In this document: positions 49,409 through 60,742 of the stretch, piece by piece
Layout of the letters: every line of letters begins with the position of its first letter
Position numbering within the stretch: the first letter of the stretch is position 1
NCBI RefSeq assembly: GCF_019279795.1
Contig: NC_056729.1
Coordinates: 1,861,276,555 to 1,861,340,554, forward strand
DNA length: 64,000 nt
From: Protopterus annectens
Taxonomy: Eukaryota > Chordata > Ceratodontiformes > Protopteridae
Direction: 5' to 3'
The notes under the pieces: model-generated
Told to the model about the DNA's origin: nothing
What the model saw: the letters and a program-made list of their open reading frames with translations, nothing else
Databases searched by the model: none
Program-made: the position numbers and the translations under genes

Positions 49409-51000
49409 AGGCTCATAGGATGTTACTAGGCTACTGATCCAACTGTTTTTTTATAAGCCTAGCTGTTAAATCCCGATATAATACTAGATGAGAGATAAAG
49501 TCTATACTCAAGATTTTCTAGCAAGGATTACCCATGTCCAGGGAGAAGCAGGGGCAATCACTGGCAGAAATTTATGGTTTCCCATCCAGTCATCCAGGCT
49601 GCACTTAAACAGGTCATGGAGGTGCTCTGCTTGACATGGATTGGAAGCCTATTCCAGAGGAGTGACAACCTCAGAGATGTATCTGTCTCTCCAGCGGGTC
49701 CTATTTATGTAGTAGGCTAGATTGAGGTCCCTGGAACTGGTGAATCTAGTCCCATTTGACTTATGGATGTGCAGCATTTCCACTAGATTTGGGTTAGAGA
49801 TAGCCCTGTAAACCAGACATAAGTCACCTCTAAGTAGTCTCTATGCTACTGAGTACAGTGGCAGTGACTACTTTCTGTCCGTATAAGACATGTGCTGGAG
49901 AACCTGAATTTTCTTAGTTCGAAATCTCTGAGGTCCCTGAAGTTGCTGAAGGTGTCTGTTATGGTACATACCAAAGGGAGCATTACATTCAATAACAGGC
50001 CTGATGAGGGACGAGTACAGGGGAGTTATAACCTAGTTTGCTCTTGAGGCAATGCCTTTTGCTAATCAGGTGAGTGACACAGAATGCCTTCCTCACCAGA
50101 CACATGGTGGTAGAAGTTGAGGTCACAGTCAACTTGTGTTCTCAGGTCTCTCACTACAGAACTGCTACTTAGGGTAGTATTGTTTATTTTATAATCAGCT
50201 GGGACATTCTTCTTACCGAATAGAATGATGATGCATTTTTTAGCATTTAGTTTAAGACCGTGGCACCAATCACTGATCTGTGTAAGCCCCTTTTAAAGAA
50301 TGCTGGCATTGCTAGGAGATTCAGTGATAGAGCATCTAATTTGCAGACATCTGCAAACTTGGTTAGCCACATCCCCTCTGTTTCAGCCTGGACTTCTGAG
50401 AAATATATGCCAAACATGAGGGGGCCCCGCAGTGACCCTTGTCAGACCCCACTGGTGACAAGTCTGCTGGCAGAGGTGAAGTCTCCACTTTGACTGTTAT
50501 GATCTGTGAACCAGTTTGTAACCCACCTGACAACAAAGGAGTTGATATTAAACTGGTTTAGTTTGTCATGATGCCTGAATGTGAGATTTTATTGAAGGCC
50601 ATGGCCAAGTCAAGCTAGGCTGTGTGCACAGCTTTTGCCTTCATACTCCATAGGCTTGGGTCACATTCTCAAACACATCCACCAGGTTTAGTAGGCATAA
50701 CCTACCCTTGACAAAACCAAACTGGGATGGATCTAGGGTTTGGAGGTCACCTGTATCCTTATTTATGAGATCTATGATGATTAATTCCATTGGCATATAG
50801 ATGAGGCTGATTAAACTTATGGGTCTATAGTTAACTGGGTCTGTTGTTGGTTTCACCTTCTGAGGGTGATAATGTGTCCTATACTGCTTTCCTTTCAGTT
50901 GGGACAAGAAAGCCAGTACAGCAGGCTTTGTGGCCAAAAGGAACAGAGTGCCTAGTGGAGTAGCTACCTCTTGTTTAAAATGGGTCCCTGTTGTTAGCCG
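49409..51000 (-). mobile_element. CR1-type LINE CR1-C, diverged subfamily, cut by the gap
   Basis: The tail gttcataggctcataggatg is a diverged form of the CR1-A/B tail. RT pieces on the minus strand include NYRPISLISLIYMPMELI (about 50790-50850) and QFGFVKGRLCLLNLVDVFEN (about 50670-50730). Further left, the counterpart of the GVPQGS region is at about 50440. It overlaps in content with CR1-D beyond the gap, so the two are separate copies. Frames are badly decayed. Confidence 0.75.
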
Positions 51001-51500
51001 NNNNNNNNNNNNNNNNNNNNNNNNNNNNNNNNNNNNNNNNNNNNNNNNNNNNNNNNNNNNNNNNNNNNNNNNNNNNNNNNNNNNNNNNNNNNNNNNNNNN
51101 NNNNNNNNNNNNNNNNNNNNNNNNNNNNNNNNNNNNNNNNNNNNNNNNNNNNNNNNNNNNNNNNNNNNNNNNNNNNNNNNNNNNNNNNNNNNNNNNNNNN
51201 NNNNNNNNNNNNNNNNNNNNNNNNNNNNNNNNNNNNNNNNNNNNNNNNNNNNNNNNNNNNNNNNNNNNNNNNNNNNNNNNNNNNNNNNNNNNNNNNNNNN
51301 NNNNNNNNNNNNNNNNNNNNNNNNNNNNNNNNNNNNNNNNNNNNNNNNNNNNNNNNNNNNNNNNNNNNNNNNNNNNNNNNNNNNNNNNNNNNNNNNNNNN
51401 NNNNNNNNNNNNNNNNNNNNNNNNNNNNNNNNNNNNNNNNNNNNNNNNNNNNNNNNNNNNNNNNNNNNNNNNNNNNNNNNNNNNNNNNNNNNNNNNNNNN
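51001..51500. other. Assembly gap, 500 N
   Basis: Exactly 500 Ns; length is conventional. The CR1-C 5' end and the gypsy element 5' part may lie within it. Confidence 0.99.
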
Positions 51501-51506
51501 TCTGAT

Positions 51507-51952
51507 TGATATTCTGGAGCCTCTGAGTATCCCAAGTTCTACATGAAAGAAGTATATCCTAGTGGTAGTAGATTATGGTACCAGAGATACTCTGAGGTAG
51601 TGGCCCTGTCCTCCGTTGTAGTAGAAAAGGTGGCAAATGCTTTCTTAGAGATTTTCAGCAGGGTAGGTTTCCCAAAAGAAATACTGACAGATGTGCCAAT
51701 TTCATGTCAGACCTGTTGGCTTGTCTGTGGGAATGCTGTGGGGTGAAGCACCTAAAGACCAGCCCCTACCACACCCAGACTAATGGTCTGGTGGAGAGGT
51801 TAAACTCTACATTAAAGACAATGCTATAGGCATTTGCAAACCAGTTTAAGAGGGTACAGAACAAATATTTGCCCCATCTGTTGTTTGCTTACAGACAGGT
51901 GCCCCAGGAATCCACATGGTTTTTACCCTTTAAGTTGCTGTATGGGCATATG
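51507..51952 (+). pseudogene. Gypsy-type integrase core fragment
   Basis: The 51543-51746 frame contains EKVANAFLEIFSRVGFPKEI, then LTD, followed after a frame change by GVKHLKTSPYHTQTNGLVER (about 51745-51805) and YLPHLLFAYRQVPQEST (about 51868-51918). This is the integrase catalytic core of a Ty3/gypsy-type LTR element: the second Asp region and the NGLVER Glu are visible. A frameshift near 51690 and a stop (tag at 51828) inactivate it. It stops abruptly at tatgggcata, where CR1-D begins. Confidence 0.8.
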
Positions 51953-53209
51953 GTGAGTTTTTCTGTAATACCCGAGTGGGGAATGGTGTCGAAAGCCTTG
52001 GCGAGGTCAAGGTAGGCTGTGTGGACCACCTTTCCCTCGTCTATGGCCTTGGTGACTGTCTTGAAGAAGTCATCTAGGTTTAGTAGGCACGATCTGCCCT
52101 TAACAAAGCCGAACTGGGTCGAGTCAAGTGTTTGGAGTTTCCAAATGTCTTTGTTAATGAGTTCCATGATGATGCGCTCCATAGCCTTGCAGACCAGGCT
52201 AGTCAGGCTTTGGGGCGATAGTTACCAGGGCAGTTGTGGCCCCTCCTTTGTGGAGTGGAATAACCGTTGCTGTGCACCATTTTATGGGCATGTAGCCTGT
52301 GGAGAGGCTGAGGTTGAACAGCGTGTTTAGGTGGGGGATTAGTTCGTTCTGTAGTTCATGCAAGACGCAACCTGGGACACCATCTGGTCCCATTGATACT
52401 GTGTTTTTGGCTTTTAAAAGGGCTGTTTTCACCTGTGTGTCTGTGATTTCCAGGACACTACACTTTTCCGGTATTGTTGTGGGCCCTTTTGGGGGTGAAG
52501 TTTGCATTGAATCTATCTGCCAGGATGTTGGCAATATCAGTAGGTTCAGTATATTTTGTGCTATGTTGCACTAGTTCAGTGCATATCTGTGAGTTGCCAC
52601 TTAGATTCTTAATGTAGCTAAAGAAGGCTTTGTGGTTATCTTTTGAATCCTTGGCTGTTTTTCTTTCGAAGTTAGCCTTGGATGATTTTATGGGGGACCT
52701 TAGTTTCTTACTGATACTGATCAGGGATGTCTTTCCTTCTTAGGATTTGTTTTTTTTTTCTGAACTAGTTTTCTCCTTCTATTGTATAGCCTGTTTATGG
52801 CAGGGGTCCACCAGACTGGTTTCCTTCTCTTAGAGGAGTAAGTCTTGGTTTTGCTAGGGATGGCACAATCCATGCATCCTTGTAGGTGCTCATAGAGTGC
52901 ATTTGTAAAGGTTTCTGCATCTTGGGCAGTGTTATCCTTTAGTGTGGGGGCTGTGAAACTTACCGCCTCTGTCTTAAGTAAGGTGAAGTTTGCTTTAGAA
53001 AAGTTTTTTACTGTGGTTTCCTTAGTTGGGGGTGGTGGTGGGATGTGGACATCCAGAGTGATTAGTTTATGGTCTGATCTAACCAGTGACACGTTGACCT
53101 CTGGTGTGGAACACCCGTTGCCCATGTTGGTGATGACCACGTCCAATATGTTTCCACCTCTGGTAGGGGAGTTTACCAGCTGATCCAGGGCATTTGAGTT
53201 GATGAATTA
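51953..53209 (-). mobile_element. CR1-type LINE CR1-D, both ends truncated
   Basis: The minus strand holds the end of the endonuclease (MDVVITNMGNGC, VSLVRSDHKLITLDVHIPP, about 53075-53146), RRKPVWWTPAINRLYNRRRK (about 52770-52830), SMGPDGVPGCVLHELQNEL (about 52345-52400), QFGFVKGRSCLLNLDDFF (about 52060-52120) and LAKAFDTIPHSGI (about 51970-52010). It lacks the RT catalytic motif C and the 3' tail, being cut at the gypsy fragment on the left and at the satellite on the right. Confidence 0.8.
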
Positions 53210-53214
53210 CACTG

Positions 53215-56200
53215 TTCCTTCTACCTTACACTGGAGCAGGCATCATTCTTGACAGGGATGTAGAACTGCTTACTCTTACCTTGGTTCCTTCTACCTTACA
53301 CTGGAGCAGGCATCATTCTTGACAGGGATGTAGAACTGCTTACTCTTACCTGGGTTCCTTCTACCTTACACTGGAGCAGGCATCATTCTTGACAGGGATG
53401 TAGAACTGCTTACTCTTACCTGGGTTCCTTCTACCTTACACTGGAGCAGGCATCATTCTTGACAGGGATGTAGAACTTCTTACTCTTACCTGGGTTCCTT
53501 CTACCTTACACTGGAGCAGGCATCATTCTTGACAGGGATGTAGAACTGCTTACTCTTACCTCGGTTCCTTCTACCTTACACTGGAGCAGGCATCATTCTT
53601 GACAGGGATGTAGAACTGCTTACTCTTACCTCGGTTCCTTCTACCTTACACTGGAGCAGGCATCATTCTTGACAGGGATGTAGAACTACTTACTCTTACC
53701 TCGGTTCCATCTACCTTACACTGGAGCAGGCATCATTCTTGACAGGGATGTAGAACTGCTTACTCTTACCTCGGTTCCTTCTACCTTACACTGGAGCAGG
53801 CATCATTCTTGACAGGGATGTAGAACTACTTACTCTTACCTCGGTTCCTTCTACCTTACACTGGAGCAGGCATCGTTCTTGACAGGGACGTAGAATTACT
53901 TACTCTTACCTGGGTTCCTTCTACCTTACACTGGAGCAGGCATCATTCTTGACAGGGACGTAGAACTGCTTACTCTTACCTGGGTTCCTTCTACCTTACA
54001 CTGGAGCAGGCATCATTCTTGACAGGGATGTAGAACTACTTACTCTTACCTGGGTTCCTTCTACCTTACACTGGAGCAGGCATCATTCTTGACAGGGATG
54101 TAGAACTGCTTACTCTTACCTCGATTCCTTCTACCTTACACTGGAGCAGGCATCATTCTTGACAGGGATGTAGAACTACTTACTCTTACCTCGGTTCCTT
54201 CTACCTTACATTGGAGCAGACATCATTCTTGACAGGGATGTAGAACTACTTACTCTTACCTCGGTTCCTTCTACCTTACACTGGAGCAGACATCATTCTT
54301 GACAGGGATGTAGAACTACTTACTCTTACCTCGGTTCCTTCTACCTTACACTGGAGCAGGCATCATTCTTGACAGGGATGTAGAACTACTTACTCTTACC
54401 TCGGTTCCTTCTACCTTACACTGGAGCAGGCATCATTCTTGACAGGGATGTAGAACTGCTTACTCTTACCTCGGTTCCTTCTACCTTACACTGGAGCAGG
54501 CATCATTCTTGACAGGGATGTAGAACTACTTACTCTTACCTCGGTTCCTTCTACCTTACACTGGAGCAGACATCATTCTTGACAAGGATGTAGAACTACT
54601 TACTCTTACCTCGGTTCCTTCTACCTTACACTGGAGCAGGCATCATTCTTGACAGGGATGTAGAACTACTTACTCTTACCTCGTTTCCTTCTACCTTACA
54701 CTGGAGCAGGCATCATTCTTGACAGGGATGTAGAACTGCTTACTCTTACCTCGGTTCCTTCTACCTTACACTGGAGCAGGCATCATTCTTGACAGGGATG
54801 TAGAACTTACTCTTACCTCAGTTCCTTCTACCTTACACTGGAGCAGGCATCATTCTTGACAGGGACGTAGAACTACTTACTCTTACCTCGGTTCCTTCTA
54901 CCTTACACTGGAGCAGGCATCATTCTTGACAGGGATGTAGAACTACTTACTCTTACCTCGTTTCCTTCTACCTTACACTGGAGCAGGCATCGTTCTTGAC
55001 AGAGATGTAGAACTGCTTACTCTTACCTCGGTTCCTTCTACCTTACACTGGAGCAGGCATCATTCTTGACAGGGATGTAGAACTTACTCTTACCTCGGTT
55101 CCTTCTACCTTACACTGGAGCAGGCATCATTCTTGACAGGGACGTAGAACTACTTACTCTTACCTCGGTTCCTTCTACCTTACACTGGAGCAGGCATCAT
55201 TCTTGACAGGGACGTAGAACTACTTACTCTTACCTCGGTTCCTTCTACCTTACACTAGAGCAGGCATCATTCTTGACAGTGATGTAGAACTATTTACTCT
55301 TACCTGGGTTCCTTCTACCTTACACTGGAGCAGGCATCATTCTTGACAGGGATGTAGAACTGCTTACTCTTACCTGGGTTCCTTCTACCTTACACTGGAG
55401 CAGGCATCATTCTTGACAGGGATGTAGAACTACTTACTCTTACCTCGGTTCCTTCTACCTTACACTGGAGCAGGCATCATTCTTGACAGGGATGTAGAAC
55501 TACTTACTCTTACCTGGGTTCCTTCTACCTTACACTGGAGCAGGCGTCATTCTTGACAGGGATGTAGAACTACTTACTCTTACCTGGGTTCCTTCTACCT
55601 TACACTGGAGCAGGCATCATTCTTGACAGGGATGTAGAACTGCTTACTCTTACCTCGGTTCCTACTACCTTACACTGGAGCAGGCGTCATTCTTGACAGG
55701 GATGTAGAACTACTTACTCTTACCTGGGTTCCTTCTACCTTACACTGGAGCAGGCATCATTCTTGACAGGGATGTAGAACTACTTACTCTTACCTGGGTT
55801 CCTTCTACCTTACACTGGAGCAGGCATCATTCTTGACAGGGATGTAGAACTACTTACTCTTACCTGGGTTCCTTCTACCTTACACTGGAGCAGGCATCAT
55901 TCTTGACAGGGATGTAGAACTACTTACTCTTACCTCGGTTCCATCTACCTTACACTGGAGCAGGCATAATTCTTGACAGGGATGTAGAACTGCTTACTCT
56001 TACCTCGGTTCCTTCTACCTTACACTGGAGCAGGCATCATTCTTGACAGGGATGTAGAACTGCTTACTCTTACCTCGGTTCCTTCTACCTTACACTGGAG
56101 CAGGCATCATTCTTGACAGGGATGTAGAACTGCTTACTCTTACCTCGGTTCCTTCTACCTTACACTGGAGCAGGCATCATTCTTGACAGGGATGTAGAAC

Positions 56201-57141
56201 TGCTTACTCTTACCTGGGTTCCTTCTACCTTACACTGGAGCAGGCATCATTCTTGACAGGGATGTAGAACTGCTTACTCATACCTCGGTTCCTTCTACCT
56301 TACACTGGAGCAGGCGTCATTCTTGACAGGGATGTAGAACTGCTTACTCTTACCTCGTTTCCTTCTACCTTACACTGGAGCAGGCATCATTCTTGACAGG
56401 GATTTAGAACTACTTACTCTTACCTCGGTTCCTTCTACCTTACACTGGAGCAGGCATCATTCTTGACAGGGATGTAGAACTACTTACTCTTACCTCGGTT
56501 CCTTCTACCTTACACTGGAGCAGGCATCATTCTTGACAGGGATGTAGAACTGCTTACTCTTACCTGGGTTCCTTCTACCTTACACTGGAGCAGGCATCAT
56601 TCTTGACAGGGATGTAGAACTACTTACTCTTACCGGGGTTCCTTCTACCTTACACTGGAGCAGGCATCATTCTTGACAGGGATGTAGAACTACTTACTCT
56701 TACCTGGGTTCCTTCTACCTTACACTGGAGCAGGCATCATTCTTGACAGGGATGTAGAACTACTTACTCTTACCTCGGTTCCTTCTACCTTACACTGGAG
56801 CAGACATCATTCTTGACAAGGATGTAGAACTGCTTACTCTTACCTCGGTTCCTTCTACCTTACACTGGAGCAGGCATCATTCTTGACAGGGATGTAGAAC
56901 TACTTACTCTTACCTCGTTTCCTTCTACCTTACACTGGAGCAGGCATCATTCTTGACAGGGATGTAGAACTGCTTACTCTTACCTCGGTTCCTTCTACCT
57001 TACACTGGAGCAGGCGTCATTCTTGACAGGGATGTAGAACTGCTTACTCTTACCTCGGTTCCTTCTACCTTACACTGGAGCAGACGTCATTCTTGACAGG
57101 GATGTAGAACTGCTTACTCTTACCTGGGTTCCTTCTACCTT
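53215..57141. repeat. 70-bp satellite array, 56 units
   Basis: The phrase ttccttctaccttacactgg recurs from 53215 to 57129: 56 full periods, 54 of 70 bp and two of 67 bp (the latter lacking gct or act in aactgcttactc, at about 54755 and 55020-55090). Variable sites repeat across units (gct/act before tactc; tcgg/tggg/tcgt at the joint; ggatg/ggacg), suggesting mixed subtypes spread by conversion or unequal exchange. No open frame. Not a CRISPR: units are contiguous with no spacers. Confidence 0.97.
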
Positions 57142-57891
57142 CTTACTAAAGAGGAAGGCTGCATAGGCCTCCTTGGGGACACAGTGAGATCACTCCGTGC
57201 CTTAGCCAATGGTGGGTAACTATCAGTGGTCACTTGTTGTTCTCAGACCACTCACTTTTTATCACCAGAGCCTTCCGGTGCAGTCCCTTCAGCGATCTTG
57301 GACATGGGGTTAGTAAAGTCTTCTACAGTGTTCAAGTATTGTTACCGGGCATTGGAGATCACTTTATTTGGACATGGTAGTTCCAGTGGGGAGTGCATCT
57401 CTGAGTACCCAGATGAAGAGATCTGTTCCGTAGGATGAGGTACCATCCTTGAGTTGGTCCCCTTCTAGGTATGCTCCTGGTAAGACACAGAGAAAAAATT
57501 AAACACTCTGAGGAAGACAAATGCTTTTCTGTTGATAAAGGAAAATTGATTAGACTAATGTCTTTTCTGTCCATCCCAACTAGTGGGTATATTTGATTCG
57601 ACCAAAACTGAAGCTGGAAACATTCAGACCGTTGGATCCAAGGTTTAGGCTCTTCTGCTCCAAAAGTTCTTCATATGTCATTTTCCACTCACTTTAGCCA
57701 GATGTAGATATCCAAGGTTCATTGTAGGGTGTCATGAAATTTGTTTTTATGCTGGATAAGTTTTATCCTCAATTTCCTTCCTTCAGAGCATTTTCTCAGT
57801 ATTCCTATTCCCGAATGTTTTATAAATTTATTCTTTTTTTTTTTTGTCTTGAGAATCTTGGGCTTTCCCACCTTCTTTCTTCCTACCCTTA

Positions 57892-57893
<2 letters not shown>
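57142..57893. other. Unrecognised sequence between satellite and D3
   Basis: No known element or domain recognised. Short frames exist on both strands (for example 57226-57438 plus, 57359-57574 minus) without motifs. A T-run lies at about 57833-57845. Confidence 0.4.

Positions 57894-57940
<47 letters not shown>
57894..57940. repeat. (GT)n microsatellite
   Basis: Uninterrupted GT dinucleotides, about 23 repeats. Confidence 0.97.
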
Positions 57941-57941
<1 letters not shown>

Positions 57942-57958
57942 ATGAGTGTGTCTATATG

Positions 57959-57966
<8 letters not shown>

Positions 57967-58003
<37 letters not shown>
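57967..58003. repeat. (TA)n microsatellite
   Basis: About 18 TA repeats, flanked by ttta units. Confidence 0.97.
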
Positions 58004-58007
<4 letters not shown>

Positions 58008-58245
58008 TTATTATGGATCCACTTCTAAATCTTGAAAGGTCAAAATCTTGTAAGTTCAAAATACTGAAAACTCAAACTACTGAATTTCATAATACTGAAA
58101 AAAACTACAGGATGTCCTTCAAGGATGCATCTGCAGTCATAACATATGGGTTGTCCTGCCTCAGGCAGCCCTTCGGTCGGCCGGATTCCAAAGTCTGGGT
58201 CTGGCCTCGGCTGATGTCGCACTTTCCCGACGCCAGAGCCTGGGG

Positions 58246-58253
58246 TATAAAAG
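58246..58253 (+). promoter_or_regulatory. DIRS D3 TATA box
   Basis: TATAAAAG lies 163 bases before the gag start, in the same context as the other DIRS copies. The upstream CRE is degenerate here (cccgacgcca at about 58226-58235). Confidence 0.6.
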
Positions 58254-58408
58254 CATCAGCCAACACCATTTTCCTCAGTCTTTCTTGCCGCGTGGTGCCC
58301 GAAGCAGAAGCAGTTCGCAAGTGCCGGTCGGCCAGCTCCTGTGATTCAGCTACCGAAGACTTCGAAAAAGCTAAGTACCCCGTTGGGGACTCTTTCTTGC
58401 CTCAGCCA

Positions 58409-59620
58409 ATGTCAGATAAAGTAAATAATTGTTTAACTTGTGGGAAACAAATACCTCATAAGGATTTCCACTCTTACTGCCTCCCTTGCTTAGGCCCAGA
58501 CCACAACGTCTCGGCCTGCTCTGCCTGTGCTTCCTTCAACCGACGAACTCTTAGACGTCGGTCGGAGTTTGCAGAGGAATTTTTTGGGGATAATTTTGCG
58601 TACAAGATGCCGTCGGAGACTCCGACTTCACATGTGGTTAAAAAACGGAAGGACAAGGACCGACCCTCACGGCCCGCGGTTTCGGCTGAAACCACGGTCA
58701 GGCCTACCGCGAGTGTCTCAGTTTCGGCTGAAACAGAGTCCTCGGTGCTTCCTATTACCGAATCCACTCAACCGACTACCTTGGCCACGGAGGCTCCGGC
58801 CGAGTCGGTTATTGAATTACCTACTGAAACCGGTGTCCAGGACATATCCGACACCGTTCCTTTAGACAAGTCTACTCCTGCACGTGGTGCAGCCAGACCC
58901 CCTGCATCCATGTCCATTAAGGCCTTCTCTAGGGCTAAAGCTGCCAAACTTGTTAAAGCTTTGCCTCCCATGACTACCTCTCAGAGGCCTTCTGCTGGCT
59001 CTCAGATTCTCAGCCTAGCAGAGGATCTTATCTCTTTAATTAGAGGTTCTCAACCTCACCCGGACAGGGGCTCTCTTCCACCACCAGACAAAAGGCACAG
59101 TGTTGAGCCCTCTGACCCCCACTCTTCAGATGAGTCTACGGATGGATCTGTGTTGTCAGACCACCAGCAGGAGGCTTATTCGGCCTACGAGGATTCTGAT
59201 GCTGAAGAATCTATTCCTTCGGCCTCCCCTCCTGAAGAGTTTTCTTTTGGTGAGACACTGCACTCTATGAGAGAACATTTTCAACGGCAGGGCCAGGAAT
59301 TTTCTGATTCTAGAAAGAGATTAAGGACCTTTTTACATTTATCTCAGCATAGGCCTTTAGCTATACCTCCTGTTTTGAATGTTATTGATGATGTGTACTC
59401 TGATGCTAGTACAGCCCCTGATTCTCTCCCTCCGGCTCCTGCCAAACCTGATAGGTACTACAGGGTCCCGGATTCTTATCTACACCTGTACAAGGCCCAC
59501 ACTGCAGACCCAGAAACTATTTCCCAGGGCCCAAAAGGGGTTGCAGCTGCCACTGCTAAAAATCCTCTACCTTCTGAAAGGGAGTCTAGAGCTTTAGAGA
59601 GATGGGGAAAGAAAATTTAA
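58409..59620 (+). pseudogene. DIRS D3 gag-like ORF1, main part
   Basis: A 403-codon frame from ATG 58409. This start is chosen because D0 and D1 also start MSxxVN here; the upstream open frame is only low-complexity repeat. It has the zinc-binding-like CLTCGK, HSYCLPCLGPDH (residues about 8-35), a basic patch KKRKDKDRPSRP, Thr/Ser/Pro-rich middle, acidic AYEDSDAEESIPSASPPEE (about 255), HRPLAIPPVLNVIDDVY (about 315) and RYYRVPDSY. It ends at a stop (taa, 59618-59620) where D1 and D2 have Tyr in KKIYTSAT, so the stop is a single-base loss of a longer gag. Confidence 0.8.
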
Positions 59621-60224
59621 ACTTCTACAACTCTTTCCATGAGGGCATTAAATTGTCAATTCATATGATTCAGTACCAAGAGTATTTGTTAGATGAATTG
59701 TATAAGAAGCTTTCCTCCTCTGAACCCCTTGACCGTAAATCACTTCAGGATCTGGTACATAACTCACAGCAGGTTAGCAACCATTTTTTGCAGTGTGGTT
59801 ATGATGCACTGGAAGCTTCATGTAGGTCAGCTATGACAGTACAGTTATACGTAGGCATGCCTGGTTGAAGGAACAATCTCTACCGGACCATGTTAAAGCT
59901 AAGCTCCTGGATGCTCCAATGGAAAAACAAAAATTATTTGGTTCCACGGCTCAGGAGGTCTTAAAGAAGTTTGAAGAAAAGGTAAAATCTGTGCAAACAG
60001 TCAAGGACTTTCTGCAGGTACAACCACCGAGATTCAGCAGAAATTGGCTTACTAAGAATTGGTCCTTTCCGGACTCAGACAGATCCCAGAGAGGCAGGAA
60101 CAGGCGTGCCAAAGGTAGAGGGCAAGCTAGAGGCTCCTACAGAGGCCGTCAGTGGCAGCCTCCCAACCAGAGAGGTAGTGCAGGAACAACAACAACAACT
60201 GCTACACCAGGACAGCCTCAATGA
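59621..60224 (+). pseudogene. DIRS D3 gag C-terminal part
   Basis: Gag continues in other frames: HMIQYQEYLLDELYKKL (about 59659), LQCGYDALEASCRSAM (about 59790), then after a frame change HVKAKLLDAPMEKQKLFGS (about 59889), VQTVKDFLQVQPPRFSRNW (about 59990) and an Arg/Gly-rich end to 60224. Frame changes near 59640 and 59850 break it. The basic C terminus probably binds RNA. Confidence 0.75.
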
Positions 60225-60227
60225 CTT

Positions 60228-60742
60228 TATTTGGACTCCGCCAACCAGGGCTCAATTAGAAGCACCATTGGGCGGAAAGCTTTCTTTCTTTTCAAAAAAT
60301 TGGCATTACATTACAAGGGACTCATGGACACTGCAAATAACAGACAAAGGATACAGGTTCCATTTCCACACATTGCCAAAAAGAAAAGGAATGCCAGACC
60401 TGCCACCAAATCAGAGGGCAGAGGCTTTGAAGCAAATCACCAAATTAATACAAATGAAAGCCATAGAGAAGGTACCTCTTTCAGAACAAGGCCAAGGATT
60501 TTATTCCAGATTATTCCTTGTTCCAAGAAAAGAAAATAAATGGAGGCCTATTCTCGACCTGTCCGTACTGAATACTTACCTCATTGTGCCAAAATTCAAG
60601 ATGCTGACCCTACAGCAGCTTCTTCCCATGCTGGGCAAGGAGTCTTGGCTGGTGACTCTAGATCTCAAGGAGGCATACCTGCATGTCCCTATTCGGCAAA
60701 GTTGCAGAGGACACCTCAGATTTCTTGCAGGATCAGAGCATT
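60228..60742 (+). pseudogene. DIRS D3 reverse transcriptase, first part (to motif A)
   Basis: Open frame with APLGGKLSFFSKNWHYIT, GYRFHFHTLPKRKGMPDLP, GQGFYSRLFLVPRKENKWRP, ILDLSVLNTYLIVPKFKMLT and TLDLKEAYLHVPIR (about 60655-60696, motif A). It is interrupted after AGSEHY at about 60742 by CR1-E; the sister copy D1 continues there with QFSALPFG. Confidence 0.85.

Noticed and set aside
49409..53209. CR1-C and CR1-D as one LINE split by the gap and gypsy fragment
   Set aside because: Both contain the QFGFVKGR region of the RT, so they overlap in content and must be separate copies.
53215..57141. CRISPR-like array
   Set aside because: Units are contiguous 70-bp copies with no variable spacers, and the context is eukaryotic transposons. 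The 107-bp array at 25148 is rejected for the same reason.
57896..58408. Upstream extension of D3 gag through GT and TA repeats
   Set aside because: The apparent start reads Met-Cys-Val repeats from the microsatellite. D0 and D1 start at the conserved MSxxVN position, and the promoter lies between.
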